Translations under genes and position numbers: made by a program | Assembly: GCA_049323275.1 (NCBI GenBank) | Contig: JBMOOM010000089.1 | Span: 241,109-305,108, forward strand | Length of the DNA: 64,000 nt | Source of the DNA: Taklimakanibacter sp049323275 | GTDB taxonomy: Bacteria > Pseudomonadota > Alphaproteobacteria > Rhizobiales > Aestuariivirgaceae | Reading direction: 5' to 3' | The notes under the pieces: generated by a model | Databases searched by the model: none | Told to the model about the DNA's origin: nothing | Seen by the model: the letters and a program-made list of their open reading frames with translations, nothing else | Shown: in pieces, positions 10,609 to 18,603 of the stretch | How positions within the stretch are numbered: the stretch's first letter is position 1 | Layout of the letters: the number at the start of each line of letters is the position of its first letter

Positions 10609-10736
10609 TGGCAGCACTCTTCAAGGCACGCTGCCAACTCTTTGAAAACAATTGTTAAATCAATTTTCATTGTCTTGACCTACGATCATCGCCGCAACAT
10701 GTTTAGTCCGGCGCTGCTTGTCCAGGAGGATTGGCG

Positions 10737-11006
10737 ATGATCGACAGAGGCTTTGAAAGTCAGTTGCGTGGCTGGTCGCTGACGACCGCGGAAATCATGT
10801 ACCGCCTTCCCGATCACCGCGACATCCTGCAGTTGTTCCTCTGGCAGGACTACGACATGGCGCCGAAGTTCCCGCGCCTGATCAAGTTCTTGGATTTCTG
10901 GGCCCACAATCTTGACGGTCCTCTCTGCGAGGTCCGCGTCGCGCATTCCTCAATCGTCGGCCCGGTGGAGATGCGCTATATCGGTAGCGAATGGCGGCTT
11001 CACTAG
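10737..11006 (+). CDS. Usg family protein
   Basis: An 89-residue protein matching the small alphaproteobacterial Usg family: it has TTAEIMYRLPDHRDILQ, LFLWQDYDMAPKFPRL, FLDFWAHNLDGPL and VRVAHS. The family name comes from a gene next to tryptophan genes in some bacteria; biochemical function is not established. The ATG at 10737 has an excellent ribosome binding site, AGGAGGA, six bases upstream, so the longer TTG start is rejected. A DUF1272 gene follows 18 bp later and is probably co-transcribed. Confidence 0.9.
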   Translation: MIDRGFESQLRGWSLTTAEIMYRLPDHRDILQLFLWQDYDMAPKFPRLIKFLDFWAHNLDGPLCEVRVAHSSIVGPVEMRYIGSEWRLH

Positions 11007-11024
11007 ACTGCGAGGACCATCACG

Positions 11025-11267
11025 ATGCTGGCGCTCAGGCCCACTTGCGAATGCTGTGATAAGGATCTGTCGCCTCAGGCGGATGACGCGCGCATCTGCA
11101 CGTTCGAGTGCACCTTCTGCGCCGACTGTACGAACGAAAAGCTGCACGGCATCTGCCCCAATTGCGGCGGCGAACTGGTCAAACGACCGATCCGTCCTGC
11201 GGCGATGCTCGCCAAATACCCTGCCGGCACGGAACGCGTATTCAAACCGAAAGGCTGCGCAGCGTAA
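11025..11267 (+). CDS. DUF1272 domain-containing zinc-ribbon-like protein
   Basis: An 80-residue protein with eight cysteines in CECCDKDL, ICTFECTFCADC and ICPNCGGEL, strongly suggesting a small metal-binding (probably zinc) fold, and the characteristic DUF1272 tail KYPAGTERVFKP. Function unknown. It lies between usg and a truncated antitoxin gene, all in the same direction. Confidence 0.92.
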   Translation: MLALRPTCECCDKDLSPQADDARICTFECTFCADCTNEKLHGICPNCGGELVKRPIRPAAMLAKYPAGTERVFKPKGCAA

Positions 11268-11275
11268 TTTGAACT

Positions 11276-11467
11276 ATGAGCACGACCGATAAAGACATGC
11301 CTGCTGGCGCCGCTCTCTCCCCTTATGACACAGCCGAGTTTCTGCGGACTCCCGAGGAGATCGCGGCCTATCTGGAGGCTGTCTTCGAGGATTACGGCGA
11401 CGATCGCCGCGTTGTCGTTGCGGCTCTTGGCGATGTCGCCGAGGCCATAAGCATTAAGCGGGCTTGA
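11276..11467 (+). CDS. Truncated addiction-module antidote protein (HigA-like), probably non-functional
   Basis: The 63-residue product matches the start of the putative addiction module antidote family: YDTAEFLRTPEEIAAYLEAV, then VVVAALGDVAEA. In full members (about 95-100 residues) the ALGD motif is followed by the helix-turn-helix that binds the operator; here the sequence departs after ALGDVA and stops 8 codons later, so the DNA-binding domain is missing. No RelE/HigB-type toxin is adjacent. The stop lies 6 bp from the 3' end of the catabolic island, as if the gene was cut at an island junction. Confidence 0.65.
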   Translation: MSTTDKDMPAGAALSPYDTAEFLRTPEEIAAYLEAVFEDYGDDRRVVVAALGDVAEAISIKRA

Positions 11468-11473
11468 CCGTCC

Positions 11474-12232
11474 TTACGAAAAGACGATCCCGCCATCGAC
11501 ATTGAGCGTCTGGCCGGTGACGAAGGCGCTGTCGTCCGAGCAGAAGAAGGCGACCGGTCCCACGACGTCTTCCGGATCACCGATGCGCGCCATCGCGGTC
11601 TTGGCGGACCAGGCGGCGCGGATCTTGGGATCGTCGAGATTGACCCGCCCCATGTCGGTCAGGATGATGCCGGGGCACACGCAGTTCGCGGTGATGCCGA
11701 TCGGTCCGAGCTCCTGCGCCAGCACGCGGGTGAAGCCCATCACCGCCGCCTTCGAGGCCGAATAATGCGCCTGCTCCGGCGCGCCGTGCTTGCCGCCGAT
11801 CGAGGCGATATTGCAGATGCGGCCATAGGACTGCTTCTTCATCAGCGGCAGCACCGCCTGGATGACCAGGAACGTGCCCTTGGCATTCACATCCATGACG
11901 CTGTCCCAATGCGCCTCGGCCAAGGTCTCGACCGGCGAGGCGATGAGGATGCCGGCATTGTTGACGACGGCATGGATGGCGCCGAGCTCGGCCACGGCCT
12001 TCGCCACCATCGTCTCGACCTCGGCCTTCGCCGACACATCGGCATGGAGGGCGACGGCGCGGACGCCAGCCGAACGGGCTTCGGCCACGACTTCGTCCAG
12101 CGCCTTCGCCTGGCGCGGAATGTCGTTGAGAGCGAGATCATAGCCGCGCCTGGCGAGCCCCAGCGCAATGGCGCGTCCAATCCCCCGGCTCGCGCCCGTC
12201 ACCAGCGCCACGCGCTTCTGTCCACCGCTCAT
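11474..12232 (-). CDS. SDR family oxidoreductase of the SorC-regulated catabolic operon
   Basis: A 252-residue classical short-chain dehydrogenase: TGASRGIG cofactor motif near residues 13-20, NNAGI, catalytic Ser in CNIASIGG and Tyr-Lys in HYSASKAAVMGF. The C-terminal VTGQTLNVDGG is usual for polyol and sugar dehydrogenases and 3-oxoacyl reductases. Asn-Asp after the second strand (LNDIPRQ) leaves NAD versus NADP open. It is the last gene of a nine-gene operon, 15 bp after the FGGY kinase, so it most likely oxidises or reduces the imported sugar or polyol. Confidence 0.87.
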   Translation of the reverse strand: MSGGQKRVALVTGASRGIGRAIALGLARRGYDLALNDIPRQAKALDEVVAEARSAGVRAVALHADVSAKAEVETMVAKAVAELGAIHAVVNNAGILIASPVETLAEAHWDSVMDVNAKGTFLVIQAVLPLMKKQSYGRICNIASIGGKHGAPEQAHYSASKAAVMGFTRVLAQELGPIGITANCVCPGIILTDMGRVNLDDPKIRAAWSAKTAMARIGDPEDVVGPVAFFCSDDSAFVTGQTLNVDGGIVFS

Positions 12233-12247
12233 TCCAATCCCCTTCCT

Positions 12248-13738
12248 TTAACCAAGCACGGATTTGAGCGCCGGATAGAGCGCCTTGTACCGCTGATAGA
12301 TGTCTTCATAGAGCTTCGCCTCGCGCGCCCGCGGCTCGACCATCCGGCCGGGCCGCACCATCGCCGCGATGCCTTCATCGATCGAGGCGAAGCGCCCTGC
12401 GCCATGCGCCGCGAGCACCGCCGAGCCGGTCGAGGGCGCATCGGGCGAAGCCGGTATGCGCACCGGCAGGCCGGCCGTGTCGGCATGAATCTGGATCCAC
12501 AGCGGCGAGGCCGTGGCGCCGCCGCCGGCGGTGATCTCGGTGCTGCTGTAGCCGCCCGCCTTGAAGGCGTCGAGAATGGCGCGCGTGCCGAAGCCGATGC
12601 CTTCCATCACGGCGCGGAAGATGTGATGCGGCTCATGAGCCAGCGTCAGGCCGACAATGGCGCCGCGCGACAGAGGATCCGTATAGGGCGTGCGGTTGCC
12701 CTGGAAATGATCCTGCACAATGAGCCCGTCGGAGCCCGGCGCCAGCGTCTCGGCCTTGCGGTTCATCTCGGCGAGATCGAGCGTGCCGCCGGTCAGGCGC
12801 CTGAGCCAGTTGATGATCGATCCGGTCGAGGTCTGGCCGCCTTCGACGATCCAGCGACCCGGATAGACGATGTCGGGATAGGCGCCCCACACGCCCGGCG
12901 CATGGATCGGCGCCTCGGTCACGCCGAATTGCAGATGCGACGAGCCGGTGATCAGCGCCAGCTGGCCGGGCTTCGCCACGCCGAGCCCGATCATGCCGAT
13001 CAGCGCATCGGCGCCGCCCTGCACCACTTTCACCTTCGGGCTCAGGCCCAATTCGGCCGCCGCCGCGAGCGTCAGCGACCCCACCACCTGGCCCGGCGGG
13101 ATGACGCGCTGCGGCCATTTGCCTTCGAGCTCGGCGAGGCCGAGCTTCTCCAATATGCCGCGGGCCCAGCCGCCGTCGCGGCTCGAATAATGCCAGCGCA
13201 GGCCGGTATTATCGAGCGAGGCGCAGCGCTCGCCGGTGAGCCTCAGATTGAGGAAGTCCTGATATTCGCAGATCGTCTCGGCGGCGGCGAAGATGGTCGG
13301 CTCGTTGCGCTTCAGCCACAGCGCCTTGGGAATCATCCATTCGGCCGAAACCGGCCCCTTGCCGGCGCCATTGAGGGCGAGCCTCGCATCGCCGGTGGCG
13401 AGCACGGCATCGGCTTCGGCATGGGCGCGCACATCCATCCACAGAAGCGCCGGCCGGAGCGCCCGCCCCTGCCTGTCGAGCGCCACCACCGTGCAGGACG
13501 TGGTGGCGAAGGCCATGGCCTCGATCTGGCCCGCATCGATGCCCGCCTCGGAGATGGCGCCGCGCGTCGCCTGGATCAGCGAGCGCCACCAGTCTTCGGG
13601 ATTCTGCTCGGCGCGGGCGCCCGGGGAGAACTTCGTCTCATAAGGCGCCGCCTTGGAGCCGAGGCAGGTGCCGTCGAGATCATAGACGCGCGCCCTGAGG
13701 CTTTCGGTGCCGCCATCCGCCGTCAGATAATAGGCCAT
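12248..13738 (-). CDS. FGGY family carbohydrate kinase
   Basis: A 496-residue sugar kinase of the FGGY family (xylulose/ribulose/erythritol kinases and LsrK). The N-terminal phosphate loop is ADGGTESLRARVYDLDG; the C-terminal ATPase half has ITAGGGATASPLWIQIHAD and PSTGSAVLAAHGAG. The DGGTES version of the loop is typical of the less-characterised FGGY groups. It would phosphorylate the imported compound or its SDR product. In SorC-regulated loci (lsr, ery) an FGGY kinase commonly makes the phosphorylated inducer, which fits the SorC regulator here. Exact substrate unknown. Confidence 0.88.
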   Translation of the reverse strand: MAYYLTADGGTESLRARVYDLDGTCLGSKAAPYETKFSPGARAEQNPEDWWRSLIQATRGAISEAGIDAGQIEAMAFATTSCTVVALDRQGRALRPALLWMDVRAHAEADAVLATGDARLALNGAGKGPVSAEWMIPKALWLKRNEPTIFAAAETICEYQDFLNLRLTGERCASLDNTGLRWHYSSRDGGWARGILEKLGLAELEGKWPQRVIPPGQVVGSLTLAAAAELGLSPKVKVVQGGADALIGMIGLGVAKPGQLALITGSSHLQFGVTEAPIHAPGVWGAYPDIVYPGRWIVEGGQTSTGSIINWLRRLTGGTLDLAEMNRKAETLAPGSDGLIVQDHFQGNRTPYTDPLSRGAIVGLTLAHEPHHIFRAVMEGIGFGTRAILDAFKAGGYSSTEITAGGGATASPLWIQIHADTAGLPVRIPASPDAPSTGSAVLAAHGAGRFASIDEGIAAMVRPGRMVEPRAREAKLYEDIYQRYKALYPALKSVLG

Positions 13739-13770
13739 TCGCTCTTCCCTCTTCTTTCACCCGCCTATCG

Positions 13771-14112
13771 TTACGCGAGACCGCGGAAAGCCTCCAGCGC
13801 CTTGCCGGCATACATCACCGCCGGGCCGCCGCCCATCTCGACCGCGACCTCCAGCGCCTCGATGAGCGCGGCTTCGTCCGCTCCGTGCCGGCGCGCCGCG
13901 TCGGCGTGATAGAGGATGCAGTCCTCGCAGCCCTTGGCGACCGAGATCGCCACCGCCATCAGCTCCCTCTGCGCGGCGCTGAACTGGCCGGGCGTGGTGG
14001 CGGCGCGGCTGACCTCGGCGAAACCCTTCATCACGCCGGGGCTTGCCTTGGCGAAGAGGCCGAGCCGCGTCTTTGCGGCGGCGAGCGCTTGCTTGGGATC
14101 AGCCATGGGCAA
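13771..14112 (-). CDS. Carboxymuconolactone decarboxylase / AhpD-like protein
   Basis: A 113-residue CMD-fold protein with the redox-type CEDCILYHADAARRHGA motif (CxxC plus downstream His near residues 49-56), as in AhpD. AhpD can reduce a peroxiredoxin using electrons from lipoyl groups of a dihydrolipoamide acyltransferase. That is notable because this gene overlaps by 14 bases the end of a gene encoding a two-lipoyl E2-like protein, so a lipoyl-linked redox role is plausible. Family call is firm; the functional link is inference. Confidence 0.87.
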   Translation of the reverse strand: MPMADPKQALAAAKTRLGLFAKASPGVMKGFAEVSRAATTPGQFSAAQRELMAVAISVAKGCEDCILYHADAARRHGADEAALIEALEVAVEMGGGPAVMYAGKALEAFRGLA

Positions 14113-15598
14113 CTCCTGTCAGAAGGGAAATCGTCTCGCGCGGCAGATCCCAATGCGGCATATGGCCGGCGGGAAGGAAATGCACCGCGACCGCGGGCGG
14201 CAGGTTGAAGGCGTGACTGGCCGGGATGACCCGGTCCTCTGTGCCGATCAGCGCTTTGACCGGCAGAGTCTCGGCAAGCTTCGCCAGTGCCCGCAGAATA
14301 TCGATCTTCTGGCCTTGCGGCCCGACCAGCGCCTGCGCCAGCGTCTTCAGCCGGCCTTGCGCCAGCTGTGCGGCGAGAGCCGAGAGCGCCTTGTCCGACA
14401 GGCCATCGGCCTTGGGCCCGAGCAGACGCAGAAGATGCGCCACTTCGCCGGCTGTCGTCGCCTCTGCCATGCCGTTGACGAAACCTCCGTCGATCTCGCG
14501 GCCGGTGCCGGCCGGCGCGATCAAGGTCAGGCTCCTGACCTTGCCGCCGAGGCGCTCGGCGATACCGGTCGCGACGGCGCCGCCCAGCGAATGGCCGACG
14601 AGATGCACCGCGCCCGCCAGGCCATTGGCGAAACCTGTCATGGCCGTGACGAGATCATCGAGGCTCTGGGTCTCGGCCTCGGTTACGCCATGTCCCGGCA
14701 GGTCCGGCACGATCGCGGTATGACCGGCACGAGCGATGCCGCTCGCGGTCGCGACCCAGCTGCTGCGGTCGCCGGCGAAGCCATGGATCAGCAGGAAGGT
14801 CTCTCCGCCTTCACCGAGCTTGTCGAAGCCGATATGTCCCCTGGGCGCCTGTGTGGCCTGCGCGACGTCCCGCTGCTCGATGCGGCCGCGCCGGCCGGTG
14901 CCCTGGATGGCGTCGAGCGGGATGCCGGCATTGCGGGCCAGACGCCGGGCCACCGGCGTGGCGCGCCGGCGGGCATCCGCCACGGCTGGTTTGTGAATCT
15001 TTGGCGATGATGTTGGCTTTACTTCCGGCGGCGCGGCAGGCGCGCTCACCGGCGCTTCCACTTCGCCGATCACTTCGGCGATCGGCGCCCCGACCGGCTG
15101 GCGTGAGCCTTCCGCCGCCAGGATTTTTACCAGCTTGCCATCGGACAGCGCCGGCACTTCCGCCGCCGTCTTGTCGGTCTCGATCTCGAGAAGGGCGTCG
15201 CCGCGCGAATAGGAGGCGCCTTCGGCCACCAGCCAGCGGATGACGACGCCTTCCGTCATCGTCTCGCCGAGCCGCGGCATGGCGAGGATCGCCGTGCCGG
15301 CATCCGGCTGGGATGGCGGAGGCCCCCCGGCCGCCTCGCTCTCCCAGTCTCCGGACGCCGTCACGGTGACCTCGGCGATCGGCGCGCCGACAGCAACGCG
15401 ATCGCCCGGAGCAACCAGTGTCTTTTCGATCACGCCATCGCCGAGCGCCGGATATTCGACCACCGTCTTGTCGGTCTCGATCTCGAGGATCGCCGCGCCG
15501 CGCTGGAATTTCTGTCCCGGCGCCACCAGCCAGCCGACGATGGTTCCCTCATCCATCGTCTCGCCGAGGCGCGGCATGGTGAGTATGCGTTTCGTCAT
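14099..15598 (-). CDS. E2-like protein: two lipoyl domains, E3-binding domain and alpha/beta hydrolase (AcoC-like)
   Basis: A 499-residue modular protein. Lipoyl domain 1 spans residues 1-79 with modified Lys 44 in EIETDKT; lipoyl domain 2 about 103-178 with Lys 143 in a second EIETDKT; a peripheral-subunit-binding domain about 207-246 (ATPVARRLARNAGI, GTGRRGRI); then an alpha/beta hydrolase 254-499 with oxyanion HGF, nucleophile GHSLGG (Ser 337), GTEDRVIP and GHMPHWD for Asp and His. The usual CoA acyltransferase domain is absent. AcoC of acetoin dehydrogenases has the same lipoyl-plus-hydrolase plan, normally with one lipoyl domain. ATG overlaps the E1beta stop (ATGA). Confidence 0.9.
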   Translation of the reverse strand: MTKRILTMPRLGETMDEGTIVGWLVAPGQKFQRGAAILEIETDKTVVEYPALGDGVIEKTLVAPGDRVAVGAPIAEVTVTASGDWESEAAGGPPPSQPDAGTAILAMPRLGETMTEGVVIRWLVAEGASYSRGDALLEIETDKTAAEVPALSDGKLVKILAAEGSRQPVGAPIAEVIGEVEAPVSAPAAPPEVKPTSSPKIHKPAVADARRRATPVARRLARNAGIPLDAIQGTGRRGRIEQRDVAQATQAPRGHIGFDKLGEGGETFLLIHGFAGDRSSWVATASGIARAGHTAIVPDLPGHGVTEAETQSLDDLVTAMTGFANGLAGAVHLVGHSLGGAVATGIAERLGGKVRSLTLIAPAGTGREIDGGFVNGMAEATTAGEVAHLLRLLGPKADGLSDKALSALAAQLAQGRLKTLAQALVGPQGQKIDILRALAKLAETLPVKALIGTEDRVIPASHAFNLPPAVAVHFLPAGHMPHWDLPRETISLLTGVAHG

Positions 15599-16569
15599 GC
15601 CAGCATCCGCCCGGCCGTTTCGGCGATGAGCTGCGGGCCCGGCACCGAGCCGGATTCGAGTCCGGTCGACACCGAGATCGGAATATCCTCGCCCGCCACG
15701 CGGATGACGGGATCTTCGAGGAAGTCGAAGCATTCTTCCGAGATGCGCGCCGCGAGCTCGGCGGCGACGCCGGCGGTCATGGCGCCCTCCGACACCACCA
15801 TGGCGCGGCCGACGCTTTCGACATGCTCGCGGATCGTTTCGAAATCGAGCGGGTTGAGCGTCCTGAGATCGATGACCGTCGCCTCGATGCCCTTGGCCGC
15901 GAGCGTCTTCGCGGCCTCCATCACATAATGGAGCTGGCGCGAATAGGTGACGATGACGAGATCCTTGCCGTGGCGCCTGACCGCCGCTTTGCCCCAGGGC
16001 AGCGCCGGCGCGTCGAGATCGACGTCCTCCTTCATCGTATAGAGCGCCTTGTGCTCGATGAAGACGACCGGATCTGGCCTGGTCAGCGCCTGGCGCAGCA
16101 GATGATAGGCATCCGCGACCGTCGCCGGCATGGCGAGGCGCAGGCCCGGCGTGTGCATCACATAGGCTTCGAGGCTCTGCGAATGCTGGGCGCCGGCCGA
16201 GCGCCCCGTTCCGCCCTGCGTGCGCAGAACCATCGGCACGCCGATCTGGCCGCCGAACATGTAGCGGATCTTGGCCGCCTGGTTCGCCAGCTGGTCCATC
16301 GTCATGCCGAGGAAGTCGACATACATGAGCTCCGCCACCGGTCGGAGGCCCGTCATCGCCGCGCCCACCGCGGCGCCGACGATGGAAGGCTCCGAGATCG
16401 GCGTATCGATCACCCGTTCGGGTCCGAATTCCTTGATCAGGTCCTTGGTCACGCCATAGGCGCCGCCATAGCGGCCCACTTCTTCGCCGATGAGGATCAC
16501 ATCGGGATTCTCGGCCATCGAATCCGCCAGCGCCTTGCGCAATGCATCGCGGTAAGTCAGTTCAGGCAT
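15595..16569 (-). CDS. Thiamine-dependent dehydrogenase E1 beta subunit (AcoB/PdhB-like)
   Basis: A 324-residue E1 beta subunit of a 2-oxoacid or acetoin dehydrogenase. It has MAENPDVILIGEEVGRYGGA (conserved Glu that activates ThDP), DTPISEPSIVGAAVGAA, GGTGRSAGAQHSQSLEAY and the C-terminal DLRTLNPLDFETI and RVAGEDIPI segments. It begins 3 bp after the alpha subunit gene and overlaps the E2-like gene. The alpha/beta pair with an AcoC-like partner points to acetoin-type cleavage of a methyl ketone or diketone rather than pyruvate dehydrogenase. No E3 gene is present here. Confidence 0.92.
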   Translation of the reverse strand: MPELTYRDALRKALADSMAENPDVILIGEEVGRYGGAYGVTKDLIKEFGPERVIDTPISEPSIVGAAVGAAMTGLRPVAELMYVDFLGMTMDQLANQAAKIRYMFGGQIGVPMVLRTQGGTGRSAGAQHSQSLEAYVMHTPGLRLAMPATVADAYHLLRQALTRPDPVVFIEHKALYTMKEDVDLDAPALPWGKAAVRRHGKDLVIVTYSRQLHYVMEAAKTLAAKGIEATVIDLRTLNPLDFETIREHVESVGRAMVVSEGAMTAGVAAELAARISEECFDFLEDPVIRVAGEDIPISVSTGLESGSVPGPQLIAETAGRMLA

Positions 16570-16572
16570 TCT

Positions 16573-17595
16573 CTACTCCGTAGCGAGCACGCGGTTGAGG
16601 CGGGTGCGGACCGGTTCGGGCTCCGGCTCCTTTGGGTCGAACACGTCGCGGAACATCGAGGCGAGCGGCGGCTCCTTCTGCGCGATGGTGAAATCGATGG
16701 TGGCGTCCATCTCGGCGCCGATCTCGGCATCGAGCGCATCGAGATCGCCTTCCGGCGCCAGTCCGCGCTCGATCAGCCGCGCGCGCGTGAAGGCGACCGG
16801 ATCGCGCTGGCGTCCCGCCTCCTCCTCGCCCGCGTCGCGATAAGGCGACTTGTCCTTGCGGGCATGGCCGTAGAAGCGATAGCAGGACACCGCCAGGAAA
16901 CCCGGCCTGCCGGCGCGCGCGCCATCCACCACTCGGCGCGCCGCTTCCGCCACTTCCTCGACATCGAGACCGTCGACGCTTTCGCCGTTGAGGCCGAAGG
17001 CGATGGCGCGCTCATGCAAATTGGTGTTGGCGGTGGCCTGGTCGATGCGCGTGCCCATGCCATATTGGTTGTTGATGCAGGCGAAGACGACCGGCAGGCC
17101 CCACAACGCCGCCATGTTCATGCTTTCATAGAGGATGCCCTGCCCGGTGGCGCCGTCGCCGAAAAAGGCGACCGACACGGCATTGTTGCGCTTGTGGCGC
17201 GCCGCGAGGCCCGCCCCGACGACCGCCGGTATGCCGCCGCCGACAATGGCGTTGGCGCCGAGATGGCCGAGGCTCATATCGGCGATATGCATCGAGCCGC
17301 CCTTGCCGTGGCAGTAGCCCGCTTCCTTGCCGCCGATCTCCGCCATCATCCGGTTGGGATCGGCGCCGCGCGCCAGGAAGATGCCATGGCCGCGGTGATG
17401 GGTGGTGAAGGTGTCCTGCGGCTTCATCGCCGCGGTGATGCCGACGGCCGCACTTTCCTCGCCGATCGAGAGATGCAGCATCGAGCCCGCCGTCTGGCCG
17501 CGCACGAACAGCTCGCCGACGCGCTCCTCGAAGGTGCGCACCCGGCGCATGGTGCGGTAGAGGCCCAGAAGGTCGGAATTCGACTTCTTGCTCAT
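16573..17595 (-). CDS. Thiamine-dependent dehydrogenase E1 alpha subunit (AcoA/PdhA-like)
   Basis: A 340-residue E1 alpha subunit. The ThDP/Mg site GDGATGQGILYESMNMAA with the following ACINNQYGMGT is clear, as are TTHHRGHGIFLARGADP and GKGGSMHIADMSLGHLG. In acetoin dehydrogenase and pyruvate dehydrogenase alpha subunits this region binds the cofactor and forms the heterotetramer with beta. It starts 15 bp after the ABC permease gene, so transport and cleavage are one transcription unit. Distinguishing acetoin-type from pyruvate-type activity is not possible from these motifs alone; the context favours a sugar-derived substrate. Confidence 0.92.
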   Translation of the reverse strand: MSKKSNSDLLGLYRTMRRVRTFEERVGELFVRGQTAGSMLHLSIGEESAAVGITAAMKPQDTFTTHHRGHGIFLARGADPNRMMAEIGGKEAGYCHGKGGSMHIADMSLGHLGANAIVGGGIPAVVGAGLAARHKRNNAVSVAFFGDGATGQGILYESMNMAALWGLPVVFACINNQYGMGTRIDQATANTNLHERAIAFGLNGESVDGLDVEEVAEAARRVVDGARAGRPGFLAVSCYRFYGHARKDKSPYRDAGEEEAGRQRDPVAFTRARLIERGLAPEGDLDALDAEIGAEMDATIDFTIAQKEPPLASMFRDVFDPKEPEPEPVRTRLNRVLATE

Positions 17596-17610
17596 GGATA
17601 CTCCGGAAAA

Positions 17611-18603
17611 TTACAGAAGATTGAGTTTCGTGGTGCGCGACACGATCGCAACCGCGGTCAGGATGATGATGCCCTTGACGATGGACTGGATGTAGGTGTC
17701 CATGCCGAGAAGATTGAGCCCGTTATTGATGATGCCGATGAAGAGCGCGCCGAAGAAGGTGCCGATCACCGTCGAGGTGCCGGGCCGCAGCATCGTCATG
17801 CCGATGAACACCGTGGCGAGGCCGTCGAGCAGATAGCGCTCGCCGGCATTGGGCTGGCCGGAGCCGAGGCGCGAGGCGAGCAGCATGCCGGCGACGGTGG
17901 CGAAGACCGAGCATACGATGAGCGCCGCGATGCGGTAGAAGCGGACATTGATGCCCGACAGCTCAGCCGCCTTGCGGTTGCCGCCGACCGCATAGATGTA
18001 GCGGCCGAAGACGGTGCGTTCCATGACGAACCACGCCACCGCGACCGAGATCAGCATGAGCAGCGCCAGCACCGGGAAACCGCCGATGCGGCCCTGGCCG
18101 AGCCACAGATAGGCGTCCGGCAGGCCGCCATAGATGGCCCGCCCGCCGGTCAGCAGGAAGCTGATGCCGAACAGGATCGAGGCGGTGGCCAGCGTCGCGA
18201 TGAGGGACGGAATGCCGATGATGGTGACGAGCATGGCGTTGATGCCGCCGATCACCAGGCCGGCGCCGACGCCGGCAAGGAGCGCCAATGGCAGCGCCAC
18301 GTCCTTGGTGAGCAGCAAGGGCACCAATATGCCGGCGAGCCCCACCGCATAGCCGACCGACAGGTCCATCTCGCGCGCCGCGAAGCCGAAAGTGAGTCCG
18401 ACGCCGACGATGGTCAGGATCGAGATCTGCTGCGCGATATTGAGCAGATTCTGCGGCTGCAGGAAGCGGTCGACGGTCGCGGCGAAGATGACGAACATCA
18501 GCGCCAGGACGACAAGCGTGCTGTAGCGCTGGATATGGTCCTTGCGCAGAAAACCGAGGATGAGGTCCTGGGACGGGGCGGTTCCGGTGCTCGCGGTGCT
18601 CAT
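17611..18603 (-). CDS. ABC transporter permease, ribose/AI-2 type (RbsC-like)
   Basis: A 330-residue inner-membrane permease with about 8-10 helices. Family marks include REMDLSVGYAVGLAGILVPL near residues 80-100, ERTVFGRYIYAVGGNRKAAE, LSGINV (cytoplasmic coupling loop) and GLATVFIGMTMLRPGTSTVIG. A longer in-frame extension upstream only shadows the ATPase gene; the ATG at 18603 overlaps the ATPase stop by four bases. One permease gene is present, so it presumably forms a homodimer. It belongs to the carbohydrate uptake CUT2 class, usual for pentoses, polyols and AI-2. Confidence 0.92.
   Translation of the reverse strand: MSTASTGTAPSQDLILGFLRKDHIQRYSTLVVLALMFVIFAATVDRFLQPQNLLNIAQQISILTIVGVGLTFGFAAREMDLSVGYAVGLAGILVPLLLTKDVALPLALLAGVGAGLVIGGINAMLVTIIGIPSLIATLATASILFGISFLLTGGRAIYGGLPDAYLWLGQGRIGGFPVLALLMLISVAVAWFVMERTVFGRYIYAVGGNRKAAELSGINVRFYRIAALIVCSVFATVAGMLLASRLGSGQPNAGERYLLDGLATVFIGMTMLRPGTSTVIGTFFGALFIGIINNGLNLLGMDTYIQSIVKGIIILTAVAIVSRTTKLNLL

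Noticed and set aside
14099..17595. Housekeeping pyruvate dehydrogenase complex
   Set aside because: The E2 lacks the acyltransferase domain, carries a hydrolase as in AcoC, there is no E3 gene, and the genes are embedded in a sugar-uptake operon.
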